Source: Lucifuga dentata
Lineage: Eukaryota; Chordata; Actinopteri; Ophidiiformes; Bythitidae
Assembly: GCA_014773175.1 (NCBI GenBank)
Contig: VXCM01001246.1
Coordinates: 10,001-74,000, forward strand
Direction: 5' to 3'
DNA length: 64,000 nt
The notes under the pieces are model-generated. The model was not told where the DNA came from and made no database searches. It saw only the letters and a list, made by a program, of their open reading frames with translations. A program made the translations under genes and the position numbers. Shown piece by piece: positions 33,061 to 47,800 of this stretch. Position 1 is the first letter of the stretch. Each line of letters opens with the position of its first letter.

Positions 33061-35600
33061 CCTGCATAACACGCGGATTTAGATCTTGACACTTTTTAAA
33101 GTGCAATCAGAATAAACAACTCGATGGAAAAAAGTTATTTATGGGTCTATGAAGTTATATGACAATTAAATTACACTTACCCGGGAATTTATGTGTTTAC
33201 TTAAATATCGTCCTGCATCTTAAGTTGCCGGAAAAGGTGGTTTTTGATCATAGATCTGAATGAAGTAAAGATGTGCAGACATTGTACCAGCACAAAAAGT
33301 TCTCCAGGTTTACAGTCTGACAGGCTTTCCTTCTAAGGACACTTATTGTGGAGCCCAAAGGCGGAGATAAGCAGACCTACTGAAGCCCCGCCCCCTGTTC
33401 TCATCTNCACACACACACACAGAGATCTACAACTGTTAATCAGTAACTAAATTTTATTATCTGCATGAGCAAAATCAGTAAATCTTCACTCCACCTGTTG
33501 TATTCTATTCACACAAAGCACCCTCAGCTATATGATGATGAAAATGTGTGTAATTATTGTTTAAATGAAGCCTACATGTGTCAAAAGTGTGAAGCAAAGC
33601 TAAGAAATTGTTAGTGGGATTGGAATAATCTGTAAGGATTAATAATCTGGCATTACTGTGATAAAAAAAAAATCCTATTAAAAAAGTAACAAGAACAAAC
33701 AACTGTGAGGCTCAGCTTACACAGCTGCACAATTGTGAGTTCAGTGGTGCAAAAACGACAGGCTGTGGTCTGCAGAAGTGTGAGAAGTGATTATGGTTAG
33801 ATGAGTCATCCTTTGTCATGTTCTGCACGTGGGTGAGTGCACACGTGTGGTGCACGCCAAGAGAACGTACAGGCCTGAATGCTTCACCCCTTCAGAGTGG
33901 AGGGTTTTTTTAGATTATTTTTGAGGTTTTTTGTAGGTTTAGAGATTTGTCCCCTTAGCGTCTGCAAATCAATACAGTTATTGAGTGCTCATCTTCATCC
34001 TGTGATGAAACGTTTCCATTCTGATGGCAGCGGTCTCTTCTGATGACAATGCCTCCCATCCATAGGTCACGAGGGGTCACAGGGTGGTTAGATGGATGCG
34101 AAAACGATGTCGATTATATGCTATAACCAGATCTCAATCCCATAACCTCATCTCTATTTATAGATTTTTGTGCAATGCTCCACCACGATGACCAAAAGCA
34201 CCAAATGAGGGCTTATCTTTTATATGAATGCTGTTGCATCCATCCAACAGGATTCCATAGATTTGTACAACCTACATCAAAGTGTACTGAAGCTGCTCTG
34301 CCAGCTTGTGGAGGCTCAACACCTTACTAAGAAACTTCATATTGGTTTTTCTGTTTGTTACCCATCTGAAATTTCCGCAGGTACACTATGTTCCATTAAT
34401 TTTCTAATAACCTGAATGCAAAAAATCTTTCATTTTCAAAGTTAAGAAATGACAAATTGAATCCAGGACGTTTGTGCTTAGGGTGTATTATTTGCTAAAT
34501 ACACAGAAAATGAACCAGCTAATTAAATCTAAACGTGTAACCTAGCAAAGGAACGGATCGGAGTCTTTATTTTGCAGCAGTCAGGAAAATGAGTAATAAT
34601 TAATAATTATTAGCAGACACGAAGGTAACGTCAGCCAATGACGTGACACAAAGAGCTCCACACCTTCTCCACTCTCTAAATGGAAGTGGTTTTAATGTAT
34701 TTCTTTGGTAGAGCAGCACAATAGGAACTTCTGGGGAAGTCACCACAACCATGTTCTGCCGTTTCAACATGCCGAGGAATGCCCTTCTTTGTTTACGCCC
34801 AGCAGATCTGCAGGCCAGATTAACAGACTGTTAAATTGGCCATGAGAGACAATTTGATCATTAAAAAACCTAGCTTGATAGATTTTATCTTTATCATGAA
34901 GTATTAATTTTGTTTGATGATTAAGCCAAGTTTTAGTCTTTTACAAAACCTGGTAAAAGTGACCCAAATGTGACTTTTTTTTTTTTTTTTTTNTTTTTTT
35001 TTTTTTTTTTGCAGGTGGCACAGATGAGTTCCTGCTACAAAAACATTATAAAACTGATAGTCATGTCAAAATAAATCAGATTATCTGCCAATCTGCTTTA
35101 CATGGAAACAAACAGAATGGAGTTTTCGTGTGGTAGTTTCTGGCCGTGCAGCTGGTCTGAAGGCACATACTGTAATGCACGTGGGTTGTTTTGACTATAA
35201 ACACAGGATGTGGCTTTTTATTTATTTTTAGAAATCTAGCAATTAAAGAAATTCTTGTACAAATGGCACGTGAACTAACTAAAACGTAAATACCAAAGCA
35301 GGTGCTGCTTCTGCTGGCAAACGTTTCGGTGCGTGAGTGAATTCTCTAACAACAATCTGAAAGAACTGATTTTATAGTGTAATTATAGGTGTATATGGCT
35401 ATATATATGTGTATATATTTGACTCATGACACGTTATCCTGTCTCCCTTTTCCCTTTACTTAATTCTTGGAAGCACAGAGAGCTCGAAGCACACAAATTT
35501 CAATTTTGCTGCCTATAATGTCGCTACCCGCTGTATTGTTGTGACATTAAAAAAAATCTTGAATCTTAATTATCAGCACAAAGTCAGGGAAGCTATGAGC
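33061..35600. other. BOK-FARP2 intergenic spacer
   Basis: No gene is supported here. It contains the GC-rich BOK upstream region (to about 33060), an N next to a CA tract at 33407, a poly(T) run broken by N (34977-35010), and near 35440-35575 a LINE-type 3' tail ending 'gtgacattaaaaaaaatctt'. FARP2 transcription ends near 35600. Confidence 0.6.
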
Positions 35601-35610
35601 AAAAATGTTC

Positions 35611-35616
35611 TTTATT
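35611..35616 (-). terminator. Candidate FARP2 polyadenylation signal
   Basis: TTTATT on the plus strand (AATAAA on minus) lies about 1.4 kb after the FARP2 stop at 37020. The intervening sequence is mostly unique and fits a 3' UTR. Confidence 0.4.
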
Positions 35617-37019
35617 TGTTAGGTTTTTTAATGGAATAACGTGAGACTACATGAGGGTGTTACGGGGCGCGGCCCTGATGACATGCTAAACAATAAATAG
35701 GAGAAACAAGCTGTACGTTAGCTTCTCAAGATTTGAGTTTGAAGATCTCCTCCATTGTCACCGTTACAGATCCAGAGGCAGTGGAGGTGTAGACACGATG
35801 ACACAGATGCTTCTCCGCAATCACGCGCGTACACACACATACACACACACACACATACGAGGGTAAAGATTCCAGTCATCATAAAAAATATGCGCTAAAA
35901 TACTCTTGTTCCAGTGGCACACAAGAGAAATGTTACTGGTGCCCGTTAGCTTCCATCGTCTAACAGTCCTAGACGTCATCAACAAGTACAACTCGCTTTC
36001 AAATCTGTTATTCTGGTGTGTTATTAGGAGGAAAATCTGGACACAGATTCTAGAATAAACTGCATAGTATTTTGTCAAGTCATTATCCATATGCAAATAA
36101 CAGAAACTGGAGAAATTATATGCAGTCGAACAAATCACGGGTATTAATAAGCAGGACAGCTCACTTTCAGACAGTTTTGATTACGTTGTTATTGATATAA
36201 CTCTAAGCATATTTAAACAGAGTTTTTCCAACATTTGTACCGTTCTTGCATCGTAGCCTCAGTCTGAGAAATAAATACTGCTTTTATTATAGCGCGCAGG
36301 TTTATTCTATGCTAGCATTTTTGCCTCTAAACACTTGCATGTTAAGTATGAACCCATCAACAGTCAAACAGCTCGTGCACCTCCTGAAATTATAATTCTT
36401 CTATTTCCAACTCATTTCACATTCTATGAACCCTCTGCTCTCGTTCATTTTAACCCCTCGTAGACGTCTGGCTCTGGATGTTTGCTGCCTGTTAATCCAT
36501 CCTCACTGTCCTGTTCACCTTCATTTTGCACATTCTGCACATCACATGTATTCTCATCCCAGTCGTAACACACTTACAGTAAGCAGACCCCACGATGCTT
36601 CAGTCAGTGTGCCGAGGAGCCTCACACCAAACTTCAAACGTGATCCCAAAGCTTAAACCTAAGCTCTTCATTTTGGAATTGGTCCCATGTTAAAGTATTT
36701 CCTAAAGTATCAGTCTATGAGAATATTATAAAAAGCTCGACTGAGCAAAAACAAACTGTAAGCATAATGTACAAATCTCTCCTTTCCTGGTATCTTATAT
36801 ACCGAAACAAATGTTATCATTTACACCATTAAACAAGAAAACGCACAGATCATAATGAAAAAAATTGTCAAGTGTAGCTAAAACACGAAATTCCACTTAA
36901 ACCTTGTGAAATCTTTCAGTCTACTGTTGCTAAAAATGTCCAAAATGTCAGATTTACTTGAAAATTATGCCACTGAATGTCGTCGGAGAGGCCCAGCCTC
37001 TAGACTCGAGATGTTCCAC

Positions 37020-40000
37020 TCAGTTTCTGTTGATCTCCGTGGGACCTTTGGGTATGAGGAGGCTCATCCGGCCCGCGGTGCTGGCTGCACTCTTGATCAC
37101 CTCTATCCATCTGTGGAGAGGAGACGGGGAGACAAATAAGCAGACGGATTAAAGGACCATATCAGCCATTTTGGCATGTTTGAGCCTAATATATTCAATT
37201 TTCATACACATAAGGTTCCTGACAATCATTTCCCAAAGGAAAAAAACCATATTTCAGCTTTCCTGATATTTTGCAAAATTTCTTACTCTTTCAAAATCAA
37301 ATATTCAAGTGATACACCCACCTTAAAAATCGATGTTTCGCCTGCTAATAGTTNTCAAAATCAAATATTCAAGTGATACACCCACCTTAAAAATCGATGT
37401 TTCGCCTGCTAATAGTTATGGAGCCTTATGAAGTCACAGTCATTAAAATTTTTCAATAAATGCAGGTCTGCTTATGGGACTATATTCCCCGGTGGAGGCA
37501 TACATTCACTCTGCGCTTTTTATTGTGCTTAAACGCTAAAATTATGTNTATATTCCCCGGTGGAGGCATACATTCACTCTGCGCTTTTTATTGTGCTTAA
37601 ACGCTAAAATTATGAAACTTCAAAAAAACCTGAATACAAGTCTTATTGGTGATGATGGATTACCTATCCCAAGAATGTTTCAAGTATCAACAAGTTGATT
37701 TTAATAGCGTACCAGAATGAACTGAAACTAATGGAGGTCTGGAAGGTAGGAAAAACATTTTTAACGCACCGTTCCAGTAGTATGCTTTGGGAAATGATTG
37801 TCAGTAACGTTACATGTGTGAAAATTTAATATATTAGGCTCAAACATGCAAAATGGATGGTATGGTCCTTTAAAACGATTACTACACGAGCTGCGTCATG
37901 GCTTTCTGGCACGTGAAACGTAAATGATGTACGTGTGTGTACCTTTCAAAGGTGTATTCGCTCTCGGCCCGGAAAAAGTAAACGTGGGACTTGAACTGCA
38001 GTTTGAAGACGTACTCCTTGTGAATGCTGTCTGACTCCTCGGGCGTGCTGACCGTATAGCCGAGCAGCGGCAGGCTCGCGAGCGGGAAATCATCCTGGAA
38101 AAGACAAGAGGAGTGTGTCATTTACAGGCCTTCTCACTTCAAGGACCATACCGGTGATTATGCGTGTTTGAGCCCAATATATACAACCTGTGTTACCTTA
38201 CTGACAAGCATTTCCCAAAATATGCTACTTTACCGGTAAATTTTAGATTTCCTTCCACACTGCCATTGGCTTCGTTCCAGTACACTATAAAATCAACTTG
38301 CAAAGGCTTGAAACACTTGAGTTATGTAATAAATTACATCAAACAACATGTCTATTAGGTTTTTTGCCAAAGTAACTTGTAACCAGTCCACACAGAGCTG
38401 CATGGAAGATGATGTATGTCTCCGCCAGGAAGTATAGTCCCAGGAGAAGACAGTTTTTACTGAGAAACTAAAATGGCCGTGCCCTCTACAATCGTGCACA
38501 AGTGTTAGCAGGCAAAATGTTGAATTTTAAGTTGGGTATATCACCTGAACATATGATTTGGAAAGATTAGGGGATTTGAAACAATAACAGGAAATTTTTA
38601 TTTTATGATTTTATATTTTGGAAATAGGTTGTCAGTAACTTAACATGTATGTGGGTTGTACATATTGGGCTCAAACATGCACGATTGCGAGCATGGACCT
38701 TTAAGTTATACAGTTTTTTCTGAATTGGCTTCACGTTCTAGTGACAATAAAGACAGAAAATGAAAAAAACTGAAGAATCAGTCAAAGTACCTGGTGAGTC
38801 TTGTAGAAGAATAAACAGAAGTTGGTGAAAACAACCCAGAGTTTCTGCCAGCCGTTACTGTTCTTGAACTTCCTGAGCAGGTAACCGGAGAGCTGGTTCT
38901 GCAGAGAGGGACGAGCAGAAAACAAAGCTTAATGCTTTAACTTTATGTTTCATCAGAAATTCTAAATAACAGTGTGGAAGCAGCTGTTGAGATTACTCAT
39001 AGGGTTTGTTGTGAGTTAATTAGAACTGTCAAAGATAAGGTGTTAATGCATGCCGTTATTTTACAAAGAGCAACACATTCATTTGTTTTCCTGTTCATCT
39101 CAGCAGGCAGCTGCCTGTTTTTTTTTTGTTTTTTTTTTAAACCACACACAGCAGGTTGTGGGGATTGTTACAAGATAAGCTTGTAAGGTGTAGGACGTGG
39201 GATTATGGGATTAATGATGAAGATGCTGCACTATTCCAACTACAATATAAAACAGTTATGGGTAGTAAAAAGGAACTTGGTTGGTTGGCTGGTTACCATC
39301 TAGCTTTTTAATATCACTGCATGACTTACATGCACCTAAAGCGATTTTTCAGCAACATCAGTGATGATGAAACACGTAAAAATAATTCTACTCTCTTAAT
39401 TCAACCTGGGTAAAGGGAATTTACAACACAATCTTTTTAATTCTTAATATAATGTTGCAATACTTGCTATTCGTTCCCTATGATAATGCATTGATAGTGA
39501 TTGATAAGCACTAATGCAGATGCTGGTCATGGCTTAAGTACCTGGTTCATACGCAGGTAATCAATGAGAGAGAGATTCTGGTTTCGGTACCAGCAAACGT
39601 GTGTGATGGTGTTTGGTCTTTGGCCCTGACCAAGGAGATAGCGAGGAGGAAGCTCAGGTGAAACAGCTGGAGATCTGAAAACTGAGAGGAAGGAGGAGGA
39701 GTGCAGAGATGGAAAACAGGAGGAAAAAGGATGTGTTAGCATGCTAGTGTTGAGAGGAAGACCGGGGAGAGAAAGAGCAGTTAGGAAAGTCCTCCAGGTC
39801 TGTAAAGCGAGAATGTTAATGTCAGAGAAACGGCGACAGACTGAAAGCAGTCTGAGAAGAAGAAACCAGTGGGGCTTTATAGAAAAGTAAACCAGATCAA
39901 TAATAAAAGACATCATCATCACCAGGGAGAGAGAAGGATTAAAGTAAAAAGAGGAGGTTAGGGTTAGGAAACAAAAAGCAGATGGACTCAGAGTAGTAAT

Positions 40001-41783
40001 GGTTGATTTTCTCTATGCTGTGCTGACAGATGACCCACCATGACTGCTTGTGCTGCATGTTTTGCAGTCAGTGCGTGTATGTGTGTCTTAATGTGCGTGG
40101 AGGAAGAGTACCTCCACAGCCAGGCTGTGATCAGACATAGACACACTGGTGTTGCGGTGCCAGCACACATGCATAGTCGTGTTGGCACGGTGGTGCATCT
40201 GCTTATCCAGAGAAGTGTGGGAGGAGTTCATGTCATCCTCCGACTCCTGCTCCAGAGAAACCTCATCGGATGATCCTGAGGAAGGACGAGGGGAAGGAGG
40301 GAGGAGGAAGAGGAGGGGGGACAGGAATTGTGTGGAAGACAGGGATACACTGAACACCAGATGGTTTGTATGTTCTGTTTTTCTTTTATGGCAAAGGAAA
40401 GTACAACATGTCCACGTGAGCGATGCTTTTTCACACGTGAGAACTCAACAGGTAGTAACTGCATCTTTACAACACTGAGATCAGTAGAAGCTTACGGTTG
40501 GAGCGATCGCCAAGTCCGACATCTAGGAAGATACTGGACTTCTCTTGTGACTTCCTGGCCATGTCAATAGCCATGTTCAGATCTTCAATCCACTTGCCCA
40601 TTTCCACTTTAGAGCTGAAATCACATATAAATACAAACACAAAGAAGTCAATAAATGAGCCAAAAGTGCACAAAATTACACAAGTTAGCATTAGCACGTT
40701 AAGTACTCATTTCTTGTTATGTGATCGCTGCAATTACTGCGTAGGCGGTTCTCACTCTTTATTGCAGCATTTGGTGATAAGCTATCCGGTCACACACTTT
40801 GATTGCTAACGGCAGCTACGGCTAACCCATCCTCCCCGATGGAGGTCTGCAACTGGTCGAGCTGCCCTGTGATTGGCCAAGTCAGCACCCTTGCCTCACA
40901 AATTAGCAACGTCTTCGCTCAAAAATCAGAATGGAAACCCATTTAGCTGAGCCACAGCCACCTCTTCCCGGAGCAGGCAGGTGATTGGCTGAGCCACAGC
41001 AACACCCCCACCACTGCCCCCACAGCTGTTAGCAATTACAGTAATTACTCACATGACTGTAACAAAGCAATTTTTGGAGTAATTGTATGTTTGTGTATTT
41101 TTCTGAATCTGCAGTTTCACTTGATTTTGCACGACATGATGGAATAACTATGAATGTTCTCGGTCAATGAAATCATTGGATCTCTAGCAAATCAAAGAAT
41201 AGGAGACGTTTCTTCATTCATCCAAGTAGTTTCTCCATTTGTTATTCGATGTGGGCAGTAAACCGGCACTTATCCTCTGACAGTCATTCACATCTTGGGC
41301 CAGGTGAGTCATTGGGTCACACGGGAGTCTTGTCCTCCAGACTAAACAGCAAGTCAAGTCGTCTTTAAACTATTACTGCTGTTTCCCCTAGATAAGTGTT
41401 CACCATCACCATCACCACCATCATTTGCAAAAGAGGAAAATTTTTATTTTATAAAAACATTTTATCTCTTCTTGTTGAAGTCAAAATGTACCAAAAAAAA
41501 GCATCCATTCCTCGATATTTTAAATCAGATGGATGTTTCATTCACCTTTAACAAGGAGCTTTCACGAACATGCTGCTATTGTTCATTAACAATAAACAAA
41601 CTTTAACAAGAAACCAAACACGCTGAAATGATTAAAGTGCCTCAGTTCTTTTTAGAGTGACACTTTTCTTTTAAAAAAGTTCTGCTCACCTGGCGGCCAC
41701 GACGATGGTCCTTTGAGCAGAGTAGATGGTGAAGCAGTGCGGGACTGACCACTCGTTTTCACTTTCCTCAACCTGCAGACAAA

Positions 41784-41821
<38 letters not shown>

Positions 41822-44800
41822 TCTGATCATGTCAGCCTTGTAGAGGAGAAAGTTGGTGACTTGTCACTACAGAATTTAAATTTAGGCATCAAATGAGACA
41901 AAGGGAAAAGTAGGTCAGAAAATCTGACAGAGCGACCTGCTGCTGAGCTGCTATGTTTCCAATCAGAAACTCAAACTTGTAGCCTCCTCTTGGAACCTGC
42001 ATTTTAAGATCAAAACACACCTACCAGAGCCTATCATGAAACATTAAAATGCACCATTATCATGTTTGCAGTGTTTTAGCAAGAAACATCACTTTGCCCT
42101 ACTTGAATTTTCTAATCAAATCAACTGGAACATACACCGTTTGTTTTGGCGTTATGTTCATACATAAATAATTGTGGCAGACAAAGGCAGACTTGACTGT
42201 GCGTCATGAGAAATCTGCTAGGTGTGTTTTTGTTTTGGAGTTTTGTCTACACAAGCATGGGAGATGAAGGGAGGAGTTTGGGCATCCACGCTGGCAGAGC
42301 TCAGAGAACTTACCGGTGCATCCAGCACAATGAGCTGCAGCCAGGAGGAAAGCAGAGACACGCAAAGTTAGGAGACCCAGATCCTTCCCTCCTCTATACA
42401 GCACCACACCACTCAGGTAGCACTTACCTTTTTAACATCCTGAGCCACACACACACACCACTCAGACCATTACTGCACTTTGCCTCGTTTCATCAGTAAT
42501 GAATTAAAACAAGCTTTGAGAGCCAGAACATGAAGCAGCACTGATCACAAAGTGTGCAATCAAACATTTCTACACCTGTGAGTTTTAACACAAAACAACA
42601 GTGGAAGTGAGGAAATTTACGTTTCCCCCCATGTCCATGTGTTGCTGGGCACTGGATGTGACATGATTCTCGCAGCATAACCAGAGACACAAACTGAGAT
42701 CTTCACAACACAGATGCTGATTAATAAGGGACAAAAGTGAGAATCCATGATAAGTACAGTTTATACTCACTATCATGCCATGAAGGGGCAGCTGGCCATG
42801 AACTTTGAACTGATTGGTTGCTGTGACGCCTTTGCTTGTGTAGAGAAGCATGTTGGAAAACTGAAAAAAGAATGTTAAAGAGTCATTTCGGTGCTGAGAT
42901 TTGCAGTTATTGCACCTTTTAGCACAATTTTTGGACATGAAGACTTTTGTACAAACCAGGAAAAACATCCTTTGCTGCAGGCCTTTCTTTGTGAGCTTGT
43001 ACAAACACCCCTCTCGTATGAACTCCTAAAAACAAAACGTTTATTAGTTGTGTTACATTTTTTTTTTTTTTCCCCCTATAGTCTCTACGTGTTACTGCGC
43101 TCACCCTGCCTGGCGCTGTTAAATTCTCTATACCAATCAGGTCTCTCTGCAACTCTGTCAGCTTCTGGAAATTCTCCAGCCGGATCAGACTGCTCTGCAG
43201 CTGAGTGGCGATGTCAGCCACTTCCTTCAGGGCCTCTGCGTGGAAACAAAATATTCATCATCAGAATCCAAACTAGATATTTCAGTATCTTATGACCACA
43301 TGGCTGCAGTGAAGACAAAGCAGAGTCCAGAGGAGTTTTCGTGAACTCATGAATCACTCCATCCTGACCCAATGCTAAGAAATAAAATCATCAATTTTAT
43401 CTTAAATTAGTGATAATTCAATGCACATTTATATGTATATTTTGATACTTTCATCTCCAGAATGCAAAACTACACACATCTAATAAATTAAACTGCAACA
43501 CTATATTTACCTACAGGAAAATCAAAGAAGTAAGGGAGGAATGGTCTTATATAAATATTTGACATTTGCTAAATTCTTGTAAGAAAAAAAAAAAAAAAAA
43601 AAAAANATCACTGCTTTTTTTTTTTTTAAATACTATATAATTTTTATTGTGATTTTATTTGAAGTAATCCTAGTGGCATCTTGTACATGAAAAAAGTTAA
43701 ATTGAGTTTGTTATTTAATAATACACTATTATGATTATTGTTAACTTTGTCATCAGTTAGTATGGGTGAATTATCTAGTGTAACACCAAAATAATGATAA
43801 CACATATATTGAAGGACCACATCACCCATTTTGCATGTTTGAGCCTAATATATTCAATTTTCATACACATAAGGTTACTGACAATCATTTCCCAAAGGAT
43901 AAAACTGTATTTCAGCTTTCCTGATATTTTGCAGAATCTCTTAATCTTTCAAAATCAAATATTCAAGTGATACATCCACCTTAAAAATCCATGTTTCGCC
44001 TGCTAATAGTTACACAGCCTTATGAAGTCACAGTCGTTAAAATTTTTCGATAAATGCAGGTCTTCTTTTGGGACTATATTCCCCAGTGGAGACATACATT
44101 CACTCTGCGCTTTTTATTGAGCTTAAACGCTAAAATTATGAAACTTCTGAAAAAACCTGAATACATGTCTTGTTGGTGATGATGGTTTACCTATCACAAG
44201 ATCGTTTCAAGTATCAACAAGTTGATTTTAATAGCGTACCAGAATGAACTGAAACCAATGGTGGTCTGGAAGGTAGGAAAAACATTTTTATTTCACCGTT
44301 CCAGTAGTATGCTTTGGGAAATGATTGTCAGTAATGTTATGTGTATGAAAATTGAATATATTAGGATCAAACATGCAAAATAACCGGTATGGTCTTTTAA
44401 CAACTTGCTGCCATNAAAAAAAAAAAAAAAACCCAGGCTAGTGTACGCGATACCTTGTCACTCGAATCATGAGCGACACATGCACGGCTTCATTTTGGCC
44501 AAAAGGAGCCTGGGTACCTTTTTTAAAAAGCCTTCTTCAACTAAAAAAGTGAGGTGGCATCAAATGATCAACATTAAGTGAGAGGAGAAGAAGATTGATG
44601 GCGTCTCACCCTTGCAGTCGTCATGATCTCGGTGTGCAGGGGAGTAATGCTTGCACAGCCTCTCCAGAATGAGCTTGTAGTGCATGAGGCGCTGGATGGG
44701 CTTCAGCAGGAACGTGTTGAGCGGCAGGTAGCAGACCTTCTGCAGCTCAAACTCTTTGTAGACCGTCTCCAGCTTCTTCAGTCTCTTGGTGGCTTTTTCC

Positions 44801-47800
44801 AGCTCTGTTAACACCTCGTCATGCTTCTGTAGGTAGCTGGTGAATTCCTGAAGGAAAACAGGGAAATAACCAAAACGCGGGACATTAACTCATTTCATGT
44901 TCTGTTTGTACAACCCATTAGGTAAATGGGAGGGAATGCTAATTAGAAGCTAACAAAGTGTTCTGACCTTAAGAGCGCACATGTTCCTCAGCATGACATC
45001 ACCAATCCTTTGGTAGTCCCCTTTGACATGAGCATTAGAGCGCCCCTCCCTGAGGACAGACACATTTGTAGATTTAGTTTATGGATTTCGTATCAGGAAC
45101 GTTGCATACAGAAACACGAAGAAACCCCTACCAGAGAGCCAGCCTCTGGTCCAGCTCCTTGAGGAACCCTCGATGGAACTCGTATATGGGATCGATGTTG
45201 GAGAAGAGGAGGGTCATCAGACCTTCCGGCATGGCATTTTCTTTGATCACGGCGCTGCGGAACCACTGGGAGCGGCAGAGACAAACAGAATGATGACACG
45301 GATTCTTCAAATAAAGACCAGAATGGATACGCGATCACAGATGCAGAGAGGAGCTCACCACAGTGATGACCTCCAGGTCTTTCAGGTAGGTTCGCTCTGT
45401 GGTCAGAATCTCTTTGGCAATGAAGTAGGCCTTGTCGGTGGGATATCGCTGAGGAGGAAGAGGAAAAACCTTTGAGGAAATTTTGTTCTTTCTTCAAGAT
45501 AAGAGGCATTGCAGAATTGAGGAAATCCAGCCAAAATGAAAATAGAGTCATTCAGGTAATTTCTACAGGGTCTAAACTTTTTAAAGGATTCTGAGGGAGA
45601 AGGGTGGAACATAACCAGCATACCTTCCTCCTGCCCTCCTCCTCCTCCTCCAACCTGGCATTGCTGCCCACCTCGCTTAGGATGGGGCTTTGCAGGGGTG
45701 ACGGTTGACCAGGAAGGCTGAGTGTGGACATCTGGAAGGAGGGCGACAGGCAGAATGGACTCTTGGAGTTGAACGGGGAGAGCTGGGGGCTGTCCTCGAC
45801 CGAATCTGTGGAACAGATCACAAGTTATTCTCAGGGGGGACAATAGAAGAAAGATGAAAGTTAGCGTTTTAAGTGTTCAGCTCAAATGCTCTATAAATGG
45901 AATGATAGCATAGAAAAACACAAAACTTGTGCAGTGAGGCACCAGGGTTCAGGACTCTGCCAAAACATGCAAAACCTGATCTTCTGAAATGGGTGGAGCT
46001 TAAAACAATACTCTAAGTATATATGTGGAGAATATCAAGCATATCAGGTGAAAGGCAGCAATGAAGTATGAACCCTTTAAGGGAAATTAATAACAGTGCT
46101 ATAATAAGTTTTAAATAGTAAAATAAAGTTTGGAGGATTCTCTTAAGGACAATTTCAGTTACTCTTACATTCATCTAATATGTTTTTCACAAAGTTATCT
46201 TATTTCCTCTTTATATATATATATAAATGCTTAGTTGGTGTCTTATTAGTTTTAACAGTACACATTAGATCATGATTGACCAAAAAAGGAAGAGCAGATC
46301 GAGGCAAGTAATGGCTCCCATATTTTCCCCTTGCTATTGTTCTCAGAGCGAATGAGAAGAACAAATGATGACAGAACTCATAAGCTGACTTTGGTGTTTT
46401 TTCTTTTTTTTGTTCTGTCTGCAAGCTTTGCTGCACAACAAAACGGGATGAAACTATGGGCTATTCTCCTTACTGAGTCATGGGTCAACACAGCTGTTCT
46501 TCCACTTCTCTCAGGGGAAAAAAAAAAAAAANAAAAAAAAAAAAAAAGAAAAAAGGAAAGGAGACGGCAGAAAGAGAGAGAGAGAAAAAAGTCACTATTC
46601 GACCCGGAAATAATTGCTCAGCTTATCAGGAATGTGGCTCGTCTGGAAGGCGCACATTTGTTTATAGTTTAAGCCCCACAGGGGACGACAGGAGAGCGAC
46701 GTCAGTCTCCACAGCAGGAGAACGGGGGTTTCTGTGGAATGACTTGGCACAAAGCCTGTCCAAACAGCAAACACACACTCAGCTGGAAGCAGGCTGAGGA
46801 ATCTCGTGTGAGTCCTACCCAACTCCCCCCCCTCCCCATCAGAACGAGCGTCTGCAGCCTGAAATAAAAGAAAACAACTCTTCTAGTGATCTGCTCTCAG
46901 ACAGATAGCTAGCTTTTTTTTTTTTTTTTTTTTTTGGAATAGGACATGTGATAAACTGTTTAAGCATATGAAAGATTTAGCCTAAGTTAGGGATACTGAG
47001 AAGCCAACAATGTGATCCTGTATATACAATTCTCCTATAAAAAGGAAAACATTATCTTTTAAAGTATTTAAATGTCACTGGAATGGGATTACAGATAAAC
47101 CCACTAAGCTTCATTATTTTGTCATCAGGAAAAACGATGATGAGTAAAACATCATACAATTACATTAATACAACAATAGGTAAAGGTATAGGGTACATCA
47201 CCTGACATTTTCTTTCTTCTCTCATATTTCAAATATCGCTGGGGCAGGTTTGGTGAAGTTTTAACTAAATCGTCCCTGATCTATAAGATGCAAATTCGTT
47301 CACTAATATAACTTTATCTTGGCACTTTACAGCAGAATGGACTGGTAAATTAACAAATGGTGTTTTTCCCTGGAAAAAGATGTTAAAAGAATTGCTTTCA
47401 GCCTGTATCTCAAAAAAATCTTAAGTCTGACATTCATGGTACCCAAAAGTGATTACTTTATTATTTAGAGTAAAACATACAAACATGAATACAATTTGTT
47501 TATCATTAGTAATTATACATGCTCATCAGGAGTAAGTGTTGCTTGATGTCTAAGTGCAGGTATGTTAGCTGGTTATATTAGTCAGCCTGTTTTTTGTTTT
47601 TTTTTTTTAAGTCATTAACTGAGATCTGGAAAGTATTGTATGGCAAAAAAAAAAAGAAAAGAAAAAAAAGAAAAAAGGAATCAATGTTGATCAAAAAACA
47701 AAAGCCATCAAGAAAATTCTATTCTGTCTTTAAGTGCTGATGGCATTTCATACAAACGAGCATAAAGTGACAAAGGACACCTGCCTACATGTGTGACTGT

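Noticed and set aside
32784..33089. Plus-strand 101-codon frame opposite BOK exon 1
   Set aside because: Antisense of BOK coding and GC-rich 5' sequence; no family similarity.
40930..41350. Segment with 'gagacgtttcttcattcatccaagtag' similarity to fish retroelement tails
   Set aside because: Resemblance is only from memory, with no clear borders or target duplication, so it is not listed as a feature.
46331..46797. Lys/Arg-rich plus-strand frames
   Set aside because: They cross a poly(A) run containing N and an AGAG tract; no splice or domain support.
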